Part shown: positions 40,302 through 51,800 of the stretch, in pieces | Layout: each line of letters begins with the position of its first letter | How positions within the stretch are numbered: position 1 is the stretch's first letter | DNA from: Dillenia suffruticosa | Taxonomy: Eukaryota; Streptophyta; Magnoliopsida; Dilleniales; Dilleniaceae | DNA: 64,000 nt | Direction of reading: 5' to 3' | Assembly (NCBI GenBank): GCA_033439265.1 | Contig: JAVTVX010000012.1 | Location: forward strand, 1,229,001 to 1,293,000 | Notes under the pieces: model-generated | What the model was told of the DNA's origin: nothing | What the model saw: only the letters and a program-made list of their open reading frames with translations | The model's database searches: none | Translations under genes and position numbers: made by a program

Positions 40302-41113
40302 AAAATTCTCTCTCTCTCTGTGTACAAAAAAAAAACCTTCTTTGAGTCGTCCTTCGTCCTACGTAAGGGCAACTAGAAATGGAGAGATGAAGATTTTAGT
40401 TTGGTTCTTTCCCAACAACCGAGTTTACTTTTTTCACTTCTCTCCACACGCTGGTTTGGCTCCTAGTAATGTTCGCGAGAGAGAGTGAGAGAGAGAGAGA
40501 GAGAGAGGATTTTGCAGGAGGACAGAAATTTCTTTTTGTCCTTCGAAAAGAGAGTGAAATGAATGAATGTTGGGGAAATGTATTTTACCAGAGAGATACG
40601 GTAGATCCAGAGCCCAATTTCCTAATAAATGAGGGAGCCCAAATTTGCTGCAGCCAACGCCACCTTGATTTCATTTTGTCTCCTCTCTTCTCGGGACATT
40701 TTTTTTTTTTTAGTTTTACATAATATTTTTTTAATATTTTAAATCAATAATACATATGAAATTGATGATTATTAAATGAATAATAATTTTTGAACCATCA
40801 ATAATAAATTGAATCGGTAGATTCATTTCTATCTACAATGATTATCAATTATTTTATTATTTTTATATTATGAAAAAAATGATCATTAAATAATAATTCA
40901 GTGAATAATAATTATATATATACATTTGAATGTTTAATATTAACTTCGATTTTACAAAAAATTGGTACCATATACACACAAGTTCTTTCCTTGAGTTCTA
41001 CGCCACCAACCTTTCTCTGGGTGAGTCATAAATGAATTTGAGATATTTATTTAAACTTTAATCAATAATTTCTAAAATCGTTTTTTCAAATATTTATGAA
41101 AAATGAGCTTGCA

Positions 41114-41157
<44 letters not shown>

Positions 41158-42891
41158 CCTTATTTTGAGATTATATATCTACATTTTTGTCACATCTGAT
41201 ACTAAAAAGGTGGTCCATATGTTGGGTTTTGATAAGAATGATGCTGTTTGGCAAGATTTTATGATATCTTTGAGAGGAAAAAAATAGTTTAGATTCATAT
41301 AATAAAGCCATAATTTTATTTCTATGGAACCTAGTCGTGGAAACTAGCTGGAGACCCCCTCTCTCTTCGTTTTGTTTTTTTTTTTTAATGATTATTATTT
41401 GAAATAATATTTTAATTAATTTAATTTAAATTTTATTTTATGAATAATTCTTTTAATGTAATTTTTGTTATTTTTAAATTTTGAATAAAAAATTTAATTA
41501 TAAGATCTAATAGTTTTACTTATTAAATTGACCGTTTGCTAACTTAGTTAGACCTCGGGGGCCTATCTCTCTCTCTCTCTCTCCGATTCCAATTCTAAGT
41601 CCCAGCAAGTCTTATCCGCAGAAACTAGCTAGACCCTCTGATAACCCTCTCTCTATCTCTCTCTCTTTCTATCTGGGGTCCAATTCCAATTCCAATTCCA
41701 AGTCGCAGGAAGGCTTGATCCAAAGAAACTAGCTGGACCCTCTCTCTCTCTCTCTCTCTCTCTGGGTCCAATTCCAATTCCAAATCCAACGAAGGCCCTA
41801 CGAAATATCTGGGCACCCACAAGCCGAAGGACACGAGAACAGAGCCGAAATGGTCATACGTCCTTTCGCTGTCTTTATTTTTCATGTATATCACAAGCCT
41901 AAACCCTACTCTCCGTCCTGTCTTTGTCACTTTTTTGGTACCGCCCCCCTCTCACCCCCTCACCACCGACTCTCTCTCTCTCTCTCTATAGTTTAATGAA
42001 GCTTTTTTTCTTTCTTTTTGCTGGATAAATTTATATAAGCTGTATTCTTTTAACTGTGTCCTAGGGGACCAATGTTACTATTATGAAAACTTTGATTTGA
42101 TCCATAGACATTTTGAACCAAACGCATGACATGACCAAAAAAATTAAATTACCTTTCCTAATGTTTATATAATTTCATCTGTAATTTTATAAATTTTAAA
42201 TTTGCTTCTCATAGCAATACACGAAATAATTATTTTTATAAATCGATAAAGAATTCTAATATTAATATTTAAAAAAAAGTTTGCTATGGCGGTCCATGCT
42301 TCTTAACTTTATTAATAAGCAAAAATAAATAAATAATAGAAATTGATAAATATCAAATTTTTACATTTAGTTTTATTTTTGAGGATAAGTAATAAGCAAA
42401 AATTATCGTGACGTATATGGTAGTGTAGTGATGGCCAGCTTGAAGATTATCCTGTGGAAAGACATGTCCAATGATCCTCGCAATCGCAATCATTTCCTTC
42501 ATCATTTCTTCCACTCAAAGAATATGGAAAATTACCAAAAACCAGAAAACAACTTCTCAAAATTTCAAAATTCCAACAACAATGTGAAAGTCATGAATGA
42601 AATTATGAATTTGGAACGACCAATTTTACCCCCACCAAAAAATTCCCTTTCGTCTCTCGAAGATTACGACTCTCTACCAAATTTTTTTGAATTAAAAATT
42701 TAAATATCTTATTTTCTTAATAAAAAATTTCATTAAATTTTAAAAATAATAAAAAAAATTTTAAAAATTTATTCTTAAAATAAATTTTATAATACTTAAA
42801 TCAAATTAATTAAATAAAATTAAGATATGCAAAAAAAAAAAAAAAAACAAGAATACCTTAGACCCTCTTCTTCACCGATATTCTCTTTCAC

Positions 42892-42922
<31 letters not shown>

Positions 42923-43740
42923 CTTCTCTGTGTTAATTTTTCTTGATTGATCCTGTCTCTTTCTCTCGTCTGTATCAATAGTCACCTCTCTCTCTCTCTT
43001 CTTTGATCTATATTTTCTGTCATCTCTTTTACGTCTTCTCTCTTTTTCATCTTTTTCATCTCCGCTGTAATCATCGATGATAAGATGACCGAGGGAGAAG
43101 AGATCGAATAAAGAGGAAAAACCATCGATCAAAGAGAGGCGATCGAGAAAGAAGTGCTTTATGACGAGACAGTTTGGCTATTTTATTAGAAATATATTCA
43201 TAATTTACCCGGATTTGAAAATTAATTTAAATTTTATCTTATTTTATTGCTCGGGTGTTTACTGATTTCTATTTTATCTAATATTTATTGATTAAAATAA
43301 AAAACTTGTAACAAAGCTATTAAAATATGCATGGTAGGGAAAAAAAATCAGTTGTTGCTTTGAATTTATTTTTTATATAAAGATCATAAAAAATATAAAA
43401 ATATATATATTTATAAAAATTTAAATATTAAATTTTGAAAAAAAATATTTAAAAAGAGATATCAGTGATTCTACAAGGAACTTAATTGTCAAAAGCAATG
43501 TGCTTCTTAAAAGCACCATAAAATCAACTTGTTTCATCGATTTTTAGGGATAAAATTGTGTCTTGTTATGTTAACTGAACATTTTTTTTTTGGGCGAAAA
43601 AGTTAAAAAATAAAAAATCAAAGAAGTGCAGAGTTGACCGAGTAGTAAAAAGCTTTAAGTTACAGATAAAAGTTAAATTAAAAAAATATCATTATATTAC
43701 TAATTTTTTTACTTTAATAAAAAAATACCTAATCTTTTCT
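40302..43740. other. CYP90C1 upstream region and AT-rich spacer
   Basis: The first few hundred bases include the P450 leader and promoter, with a GA tract at 40464-40507. A TA microsatellite lies at 41126-41152, a tandem repeat at 41560-41815 and a CT tract at 42893-42920. An open frame at 42428-42703 (91 codons, Asn/Pro/Ser-rich) matches nothing I know. The remainder is AT-rich and featureless. Confidence 0.45.
41560..41815. repeat. Tandem repeat, about 3 units of 80-95 bases
   Basis: Each unit combines a CT run, a block of CCAATTCCAATTCC words, an AAGTCNCAG..AAG segment and AGAAACTAGCTGGACCCTCT. A lone copy of the last segment lies near 41338-41362. The array is imperfect and non-coding. 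Confidence 0.7.
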
Positions 43741-44356
43741 AAGACATGTACCAAAATAATCCAAAAAAAAAAAATTTTTTTAAAACAACCCCAACCGAAA
43801 AATATTTTCCCAAATAACCCAAATTTATCGGGAGTTGGAGACGCGACACTAGTCAAGTAACCGGGCCGGGCCGGTTCGAGTTCGGTTCGAGGAATCGCGG
43901 GCCGGGTCGGCAGCGGTTCCTAGGCCAGTCCGGGCCGTGCCGGGCCGGTTCCAATTTTTTTTCTTGTGGAACCGGCCCGGCCCGCTGAACTGGAACCGGC
44001 GGTTCCGGGCGAGGCCTGGTTCGGCCCAATTTTTTTTTTTCTTCTCTATTACATTTTTCTAAATTTTTTTGTAACTCTATTTTTTAATTCCATTTTAATT
44101 TTATAACTCCATTTTTTTTAACTTTGTTTTTTTTTTAATTCACTTTTGATAATTCACTTTTAATTAAAAATTAGAGACATAAGACTTTTAGAGTGGTTCC
44201 ACCGAATTGGTGTACGTACACTACCAAACTCATCACTTGGATTTTAAAATCCACCATTTTTTTGTTACATTATTTTGATTTTTACATCACTTTGATTTTT
44301 TTTTCTATTTAAAATGACTTTTAAATAAAAGAAAAATATTAATATTAATATTATTA

Positions 44357-46370
44357 TTATTCTTCTTCTTCTACTTCTTGTTTATCATCTTTCGAGGTTT
44401 TGATGATTTCTTGCATTCTTTTTTTTGCATCCTTCCAATCTTTAATGCATATTAAAGTTTCTAAAGTGTCGTCCACTAAATTTGTACATTTTTCGGTTAA
44501 CACTTGACCACCTGCACTAAAAGCACTTTCGGATGGTACTGTGAATACCGGAGGGGTTAGTACATCTTTAGCCACTTGAGCCAAAATTGGATAATACGAT
44601 ACATTATTTTTCTAGCAACCTAATATATCATATAAATCTATATCATCAAAACCTTATAATCTAAATATTTGTTTATATAAAAGTAATTCATTAAATGATG
44701 ATAAATAAATTCTTTGTTTTTTTCCTAATATGTGTAAGGAATTAAATGAAAATGAAAATAATTGAATACTATTACTACTACTACTAACTATATTATTAGT
44801 ATTTAAATTATTAATTTTCTTTTCATATAATTCAAATATTGATTGTAAAGTATGAGATATTTGTTATTTTAAAAAATGTGGGTTAATAGACATTTCTGAT
44901 GGAAAAACTTGTGCAAAACAATCTATTAACATTTCAGCACCTTCAACCTTAACACGTGGATCTAATGCACTTGCAACTAAATATAAAATTGAAATTTTTT
45001 CATAATATTTTAAAAATTTTGTTTTCATTGAAAGAATAATTTCACCAAATCTTTCTTCATTTTCAAATTCATTAAATACATAAATAATTTTATAAAAATT
45101 TAATAGCATTAAATGAGTAGTTGGATAATAATATTCAGAAAATAAATTTGTATATAAATAAAAAATTTTCAATAATTTTGTAAGTGTAGACGTAAATTCA
45201 AAAGCGGTATTATCAATAAAACCATATTCGTAATTTGAATTTGCAAATTCAATTAAAATATTTTGAAAAGAAATAACACCTTGTAACATGTCATATGTTG
45301 AATTCCACCTAGTGTCACATTCCATTTTAAATTTTTATATTTTTGTTATGTAAAATACATAATTGTCTCATTTCTTGAGTTTTTACAACAAAATTTCTTA
45401 TTTGATGAATTAAATCGCGAATAGGTTGTAAAAATAGTTCTCCAATTGCTAAACCATCCTTAACACATAAATTAATTATATGACATGCACATCTAACATG
45501 AAAAAAAGTTTCATTTAAAATTGTTTTTAAAAAAAATTTTAAACTATTAACCGCAGTAATATTAGCCGAAATATTATCAAATGAAATAGAAAAAATTCTA
45601 TCACTTATTCCATAATTATAAATAACATTTGAAATTATTTTAGTTATATGTGCATCGGAATGTGGAAATTCCCAACGTTGAAAAACTAAAATTCTTTTTT
45701 CTAAAGACCATGAATTATTTATCCAATGACATGTTACTACAATATAATATTTTTTTTTATGCTCACTTTTCCAACTATCCGAAATTAATAAAAATTTACA
45801 TTGACTAGTCATAAATTGTATAAATATACCATTTTTTAATTCCTGATATCTATCTAATGATCTCCTCCTACCGGATTTTTTGCTACTTTTTTTATAACCG
45901 GGTTGTAAATATTTTTGTACATATTCTTCAAATACAGGACATGCAACTATACTAAATGGTAATTCTTTTCTTGCTAGCCATTTTATTTGTCCAATTTTTT
46001 CTTTATTCGAATTATATTTAAATGTACCAGTTATATTACCTCCCCCTGTAAAAATTTTTGTTTGTTTTGTTTGTAGTAATTTATCTGGATGATTATTAAT
46101 TAAGTGTCTCTTAAATGTGCCTACCCCCCAACCTTTTAAAAATTTATATTTTTGATGACAAATTTTACAAATTGTTTTTTGTTCATCATTTTTCCTTTAA
46201 AAAAATGTCCATATATTAAAATCATTTTTTTTAGTTTGTATTGTGTTAAATTCAGTGTTACTATGTTCAGTTTCTTCCAAAAAAGTTTCAATATCTATAT
46301 GATCGGGAATTTCAAAAAATGGAGGAAGAGGAGATTGTTGAGAAGATTGTGAAGAGTGTGTTCCGACCAT
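44357..46370 (-). pseudogene. hAT transposase (BED finger, RNase H-like core, hATC domain), decayed
   Basis: Reading starts at the ATG at 46370. A BED zinc finger follows at about 46190-46075 (CKICHQKY..., FKRHLINNHPDKL). The RNase H-like core includes SDSWKSEHKKKYYIVVTCHWI and FPHSDAHITKI (45815-45640), the HVRCACHIINLCVKDGL block (about 45510-45460) and CDTRWNSTYDML (45320-45285). The C-terminal dimerisation domain is VAKDVLTPPVFTVPSESAFS (about 44578-44515), ending at a stop at 44357. One stop interrupts the leader near a T-run around 46200, the frame shifts near 45326, and several stops occur between 44863 and 44590. The transposase is therefore not functional, with about five or six breaks. 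Confidence 0.88.
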
Positions 46371-46599
46371 TTTATAAAAAAATTAAGATTAAAATTTTTA
46401 AAATAATTTATACGATAAAATTTTTTAAAGAAAATTTAAGATTAAATTTTTTAAAAAAGTAATGCAAATGTAATGCAAATGCAAAAACATAAATATGCAA
46501 AAAAATTAAATGTACCGATTTGACGAATATCGCAGTTATTTTTCGCAAAATCTTGAATGAGCTCCCAACCTTGAAATCTTGTCAAATTTTGATCAATGT

Positions 46600-46990
46600 A
46601 GATAATGGGGTATAAGGTGATGAAATGGTGTAAAAATTGATGGAAATGATATAAAAAATAGTGTAGGTAATGTGGTATAAGATAATAGAAATGATGTAGA
46701 AATTGGTGGAAATGTAGATAATGGTGGAATGTAGATAATGGAGAAAATGAAAATGGTGTATAAGATGATGAAATGGTGTAGAAATTGATAGAAATGGTAT
46801 AAAAAATGGTGTAGGTAATGTGGTATAAGGTAATAGAAATGGTGTAGGTAATGGTGGAAATGTAGGTAATGGTGGAAATGTAGATAATGGAGAAAATGAA
46901 AATGAAAAATTGGAAATAGTGTAGAAAATGATGGAAATGATATAAAAAATGATAATAGAAAGGAAATAATAATGGAAAATTAATGAAAAT
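46600..46990. repeat. Minisatellite inside the hAT
   Basis: Diverged units built from GGTGTAGGTAATG, GTGGTATAAG, GAAATGGTGTA and GTGGAAATGTAGATAATGG repeat over about 390 bases upstream of the transposase start. They create a long Ile/Tyr/His-rich open frame on the minus strand (46451-47131) that is not a real gene. Confidence 0.75.
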
Positions 46991-47411
46991 TGAGAAAATG
47001 TAGTAATATTGAGAGAATGTAGATTTGAGAGAGAGAGAGATTTTGTTGTGGAGATTTTGGAAATGGGGTATAAGGTATTTATAGGAAAATTTTTTGACTC
47101 TATGGATTAAAATAACTTCAAAAGTATCCATTTTATAGCTGTTGAGAGGGGTAAAATTGAAAAAATTTCAAAATTCAAAAAAAAGGGGGAAAATTTGAAC
47201 CGGCTGTTCCAGCTGGTTCCGGTCCGGGCTGGTTCACGGTTCAAATTTTTTTGGAACCAGCCCAGCCCGCTACAATAAACGGTTCGGGGCCGAGCTGGTT
47301 TACTATAGCAAGGGCCAGTTCCGGGTTCGGGCTTTACTCGGGCAGGTTTTCGGGCCCAAACCGGCCCGGTTTCTTCTCTACGCGACACACGTGTCTTCAA
47401 CCCGCGACAAC

Positions 47412-47412
<1 letters not shown>

Positions 47413-47482
<70 letters not shown>

Positions 47483-48021
47483 GGGGGGAGAGGAGTCCGC
47501 GGGGGGAGGGAGAGAGGGGAGGAGAGCGGCGGGGGGTCCACCGGGGGGAGGGGGGCTGGCGACGGGCGGCGGGTGGAGGAGGGGGGAAGGAGAGAGAGAG
47601 GGAGGGGGGGAGGGGGGGAGGGAGAGAGAGAGGGAGGGCCGCTAGGGGGGGCAGAGGGGGGAAGGAGAGAGAGAGGGGAGGGGGGCTGGTGGTGGGCGGC
47701 GGAGGGGGGGAAGGGGAGAGAGAGAGGGGAGGGGCGCGGCGGGGTGCGGAGGGGGGAGGGAGAGAGAGAGGGAGGGCCGCGGGGGGCGGAGGGGGGAGGA
47801 GAGAGCCCCCCTCCCCTCTCTCTCCTTCCCCCACCGCCCCCCGGGCCCTCCCTCTCTCTCTCCCTCCCCCTCCCCCCTCCGCCCCCCGCGGCCCTCCCTC
47901 TCTCTCTCCTTCCCCCCTCCGCCGCCCGCCGCCAGCCCTCCTCCCCCCGGTGGACCCCCCGCCGCTCTCCTCCCCTCTCTCCCTCCCCCCGTGGACTCCT
48001 CTCTCTCTCTCTCTCTCTCTG
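47413..48021. repeat. G-rich/C-rich near-palindromic core of the foldback
   Basis: From 47413 to about 47800 the plus strand is almost pure purine plus C-poor GC blocks (GA runs, then GGGGGAGG, GGCGGCGGGG units). From about 47803 to 48021 it is the pyrimidine-rich complement (CCCCCTCC, CTCTCTCT, GCCGCCCGCC). Matching landmarks include GGGTCCACCGGGGGG on the left and CCCCCCGGTGGACCC on the right. The left arm has extra tandem units of about 60-90 bases. Long open frames on both strands are low-complexity artefacts. Confidence 0.85.
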
Positions 48022-48167
48022 GGTTATCGCGGGTTGAAGACGCGACACAGTATGTCGCGTTTCCAATTCCCGATAAATTTGGGTTATTTGGGGAAATATT
48101 TTTCGGTTGGAATTGTTTTAAAAATTTTTTTTTTTGGGTTATTTTAGTACATGTCTCCATCTTTTCT

Positions 48168-48884
48168 CTCTACCTCTATTTTTCCAAATACCCCAATTTG
48201 GCTGCCCAAGCTTTCCTTTCCCAGTTACCAACTTTCCTACCCAATCATTCTTCACATTATTGCTTGCATTACTGATTCATTTAGATGAACATTCCCAAGG
48301 AAAAATCAAAGAATGGAAAAAAAGAAAAAAGAAAAAATAATGATATGTAGAACAAGAGACCAAAGTTGTTTTAAAAATATTAATTAAAAAAGCAAATAAA
48401 AGGCACTATAGAATGGACCCTAACCGACAATCGGTTGAACTAGTGTAATATAGTGTTAAATCCCTTAACCAACGTCACAAGTTCGACTCGCGACTTGGGT
48501 ATAAAGTAAACTATATTGGGAGGATAACCCCTCTAAATGGATCACTACAAGTCTCAGACTGGATTAATAGGAGTATAATTCTGGATACCGATCAGTATAA
48601 TATCAAAAAAAAAAAAACCCTAAAAACTCAAAACCTTTTTAGCTTATGCTCTTGGAGGCATTACGTATGTTAGGACATTCCTCAGGAGGAGGAGCTTCTC
48701 ATGGGCAACGTTGATCACATCCTGCCTCCATTTTCACAGAAGAACAAAAATATATATATCATCCTGTCACATTGGATTCCAGATCAAAAATTCCAGCCCA
48801 GCACAAATATGCTATATGGCAAAACAAGCAGAGATGATCATGGGGAATTTTCATATAAGGTAAAGAAACATAATGGAACTAGCT
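48168..48884. other. Spacer with SINE, 3' side of the MiaB-like gene
   Basis: The stretch holds one SINE (48407-48617) and the 3' UTR of the methylthiotransferase gene, whose stop codon is at 48885-48887. No other gene is seen. Confidence 0.5.
48407..48617 (+). repeat. SINE, copy 4
   Basis: The head has ACCGACAATCGGTTGAACTA (A-box region) and a good B-box, AAGTTCGACTCGCG. The 3' core is CAGACTGGATTAATAGGAGT followed by ATAATTCTGGATACC, aligning with the copies at 13181 and 17475. It ends in an A-run at 48606-48618. Confidence 0.6.
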
Positions 48885-51800
48885 TCATGTTCTGCTGGCA
48901 CTAGCAACAGCTTGATCGTCTACAGTGTTATAAAACAAGCTTAACTTAGTTACAGCAAGTGCTTCTCCAAAGAGTGATGCTCTAGTTGATTTAAGTATAC
49001 GAACTTCCACATAATCGCCAACTCTAGGCTTCCGCTTCTCACCATTGTCTTTGTCGAAGCATGGAATCAGTGAAGTAGGAAATGAAACTTTATGACCCCT
49101 ATCGGTCTTCCCTATGAGTTCTGTATCTGGAGCTCTTCTATTCGGTCCCTCAACCAACACGAGTTGGATGGTACCAACCTGGGAATCATAACACTGGCCT
49201 GTGCTCTCACGGAAAGTCTCTATAAGTTCAGTCAATCTCCTCTGCTTTACAGGTTCAGGAACGTCATCATCATAGTTTCTATTTGCATGAGTTTTCTCCC
49301 TCATACTATATGCAAACATATAGGCCATGTCGTAACCCATGGCTCTTATTAGGCTAAGCGTGTCTTCATGTTCCTCCTCTGTTTCTCCACAGAAGCCTGA
49401 AAAAAGAGAATAGAAAACAACGCCATGAGATTAACTTAGATATCTATTGTGAAAAAAGAACATCACAATATATGACATGATAGCTACTTTAGGTAGCATC
49501 TCTTGGCAATGTCCAAACCATCATAACAAAAACGGCCTCAAGGATAATTTCTGACTGTTCTGGCCTTTTGTAGCGGATTACCACGAAGTTAAAAGATGAT
49601 TATATTAATAACAACCCCTTCTCACAGTGGATCATGCAGTATTTCTATAGCAACACAAAGCAACCTTTAAAAAACCAACAAAATTTGACAGATAAAATTT
49701 AGTTTTCTGCAGGGCTAAAAGATATACTTTGCAAAAGCAAAAATTCATATGGACAATGAAGGTCATTGGAGGACGTCCATTAGATGGCATCTTCCTCAGA
49801 CTTTCAAATCCCTCTGTTAAGGAAATAGTTGTCGAACCTTAATATTTTGATCATAACAAAACCCTACATGTGTTACTAATCTTTCTGCCAAGTGTGCAAG
49901 GTTTGTAAGTTAATTTTACAGAATTTTAAGTCATAGAAATAGAGATCATAGAAACTATGATTCTGTGGGTAGAAGACGAAAATCAGAATTTCAGATCAGA
50001 TATGAGCTGCTGTGATTTTAATTCATTTTCAAGACCTAATTCAGCATGTTATGTACGGATTGGGAGCTGTACTTAACCCTTAAACTTGTCTAAATAGGTG
50101 ATTCAAATTCAAGTCTCTTGGAAAGATTAAATGTAACATTTTACCGAAGGTAAAAAGGAAGTTCAAAGTTTTGAAGCATGTTTTCAGGAGGAGTTTGTTT
50201 GATTTTAGCTTCTTCATCAGTTAAGATTTTTGAAATTTGGATCTTCCACACTTTAAGGGGATTGTTGATGTTTAAATTTGAAAATAACAGTAATAAAAAT
50301 CAGAGATTTCGATGGAGAAAATCAAGCTCAAAGTGAGCAACTTAACCACATTTTTTACAGCAGTAAATGTGCTGAGAAGCTAACTTTGCAGCTTTAAATC
50401 TTCACGATGGTGATCAGTTTTGAAAGCACACTTCCTGGGATTTAAAATGCAATATAGAGAATATAAACATTTTTTACAGAACCATTTCAATGTCTTGGGA
50501 GTAAGATATTAGATCTCAAAGCTGACTACTTGAACAACCTATGAATCTGTATGCTGGAGTTTCTATGATATTGCTTTGTGTTTGTTTGTTCTGTAAAGCT
50601 TCAGTGAGCTTGGGGAGAGTGTGAGAAACACTTTTGTGGGTAGATAGGCTAGTTGGGTCAGAGTTAAAACTATTTCCTTATTGGACTAAGCCATCTTCAA
50701 GAAGGGAAGGTGTAGATCGTCAACAAAGGAAAATTGTACTATGTTTGTAACTCTTTGTGCATAGTGAAAACTAATTATCGCTAGACCTTGGTTTGCTGAG
50801 CTGAAAGAGTGGATGTAAGCACAAATCCGAACCACTATAAATTAGAGTTGATCTCTCTATCCCTACTTTTTAATTTATGCACTTACATTTGCATATTTCA
50901 TATAGTTTGGCTATAGGTTTAATTGAGATTTTATATGGAGTAAAATCTAGAACTTGAAACCAACCAATTCAACTTCTTGGTTACATAGGGACCGACACCC
51001 TCAATAGGACCTTTGATGTTTTGGGCTGTCTCCTGCTTCACCTTAATGATGATTATTTCAAGGAGCAAGAATACTTTGCCTCACAAAATCATTCTACCAT
51101 AAATTTGTGCATGCGTCTGTGATCAGACAAAATGTATAACAATAAGTACATGCATAAAGGAGAGAAAAGTGAGAGCACCTTTAGTGTTTCTACTGGTTCG
51201 TCAGAGGAGTGCAGACTAACACATGGCCCATCTTACTTCTGTTAATTTAGTAAGTGAGCTCTAGTGTGATAAGAATGATCCAAACTTAAAATAAAGAGAA
51301 TATAATATGGCTGGTTCACCCTGATGATGCCTTGATATCTCTTAGTATAGGTTCATCTGAATTTGGAATAAGCATCCAATTTCCATGCATGGGAAACTCA
51401 AGGTTGCCACTACTTCAAGAAATCAACTAAGATTCTAAATTCTTCATTCATAGAGGCTTGCATTGTGACACTAGATTGGATCAAATGATTTTGTTATTGT
51501 TTGTTATTGATCATTGTGCTTCAGAAGAGTGTATATAAAGGATTTGATGCAAAGCCCAGAACAGTTTGGGGAAATTTTTCCACTGGATTCTAGCGAGCAG
51601 TTTTTATTCCAAAATAGGCAAGAAAGATGTTTAACTTCCAACTTCCGAGGCCTTAATTTCCATACGCATGCACAGGTTATTTCCAAAATACGCATGCACA
51701 GGCCCTAATTAAAGGTGGAATAATAACCTGTGCCCATACTTATTGTTATACATTTTGTCTGATCACAGACGCATGCACAAATTCTTACCGCAAGTTCTAA

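Larger units (their letters stand above)
43850..47380 (-). mobile_element. hAT transposon, complete ends, inserted in the foldback's left arm
   Basis: The element is 3,531 bases and is flanked by a perfect 8-base target duplication CGCGACAC (43842-43849 and 47381-47388), the size expected for hAT. Its imperfect terminal repeats are TAGTCAAGTAACCGGGCCGG (left) and TAGAGAAGAAACCGGGCCGG (right, read inward). Both subterminal 170-200 bases are crowded with GGGCCGG/CCGGCCC/GGTTCCG words, as in hAT transposase-binding regions. The interior encodes a decayed transposase on the minus strand. A tandem array of AT-rich units lies at 46600-46990, in the 5' part of the element. Its target lies in the inverted repeat of the older foldback, so it is the younger insertion. 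Confidence 0.93.
43732..48167. mobile_element. Foldback (long-TIR, Mutator-like) element, interrupted by a hAT
   Basis: The outer element spans 43741-48158 and is flanked by the 9-base direct repeat ATCTTTTCT (43732-43740 and 48159-48167), a Mutator-type target duplication. Its ends are inverted copies: AGACATGTACCAAAATAA on the left, with its complement at 48135-48155, continuing through AACCGAAAAATATTT, CAAATAACCCAAATTTATCG and a GACGCGACAC block over about 109 bases at roughly 90% identity. Beyond that the arms stay complementary through CAACCCGCGA, CAACCC, a GA/CT microsatellite and a G-rich core, meeting near 47802. Without the hAT the element is about 0.88 kb and has no coding capacity. 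Confidence 0.85.

Noticed and set aside
42428-42703. 91-codon plus-strand frame, Asn/Pro-rich
   Set aside because: Isolated in AT-rich spacer, with no recognisable domain or promoter; a chance frame is likely.
46451-47131. 226-codon minus-strand frame rich in Ile, Tyr, His and Phe
   Set aside because: It is produced by the AT-rich minisatellite inside the hAT element and its promoter-side sequence, not by a gene.
47107-48160. Several open frames of 145-319 codons on both strands, rich in Pro/Ser/Leu or Gly/Arg/Glu
   Set aside because: They are translations of the GA/CT microsatellites and G-rich foldback arms. They overlap each other on both strands and have no domain.
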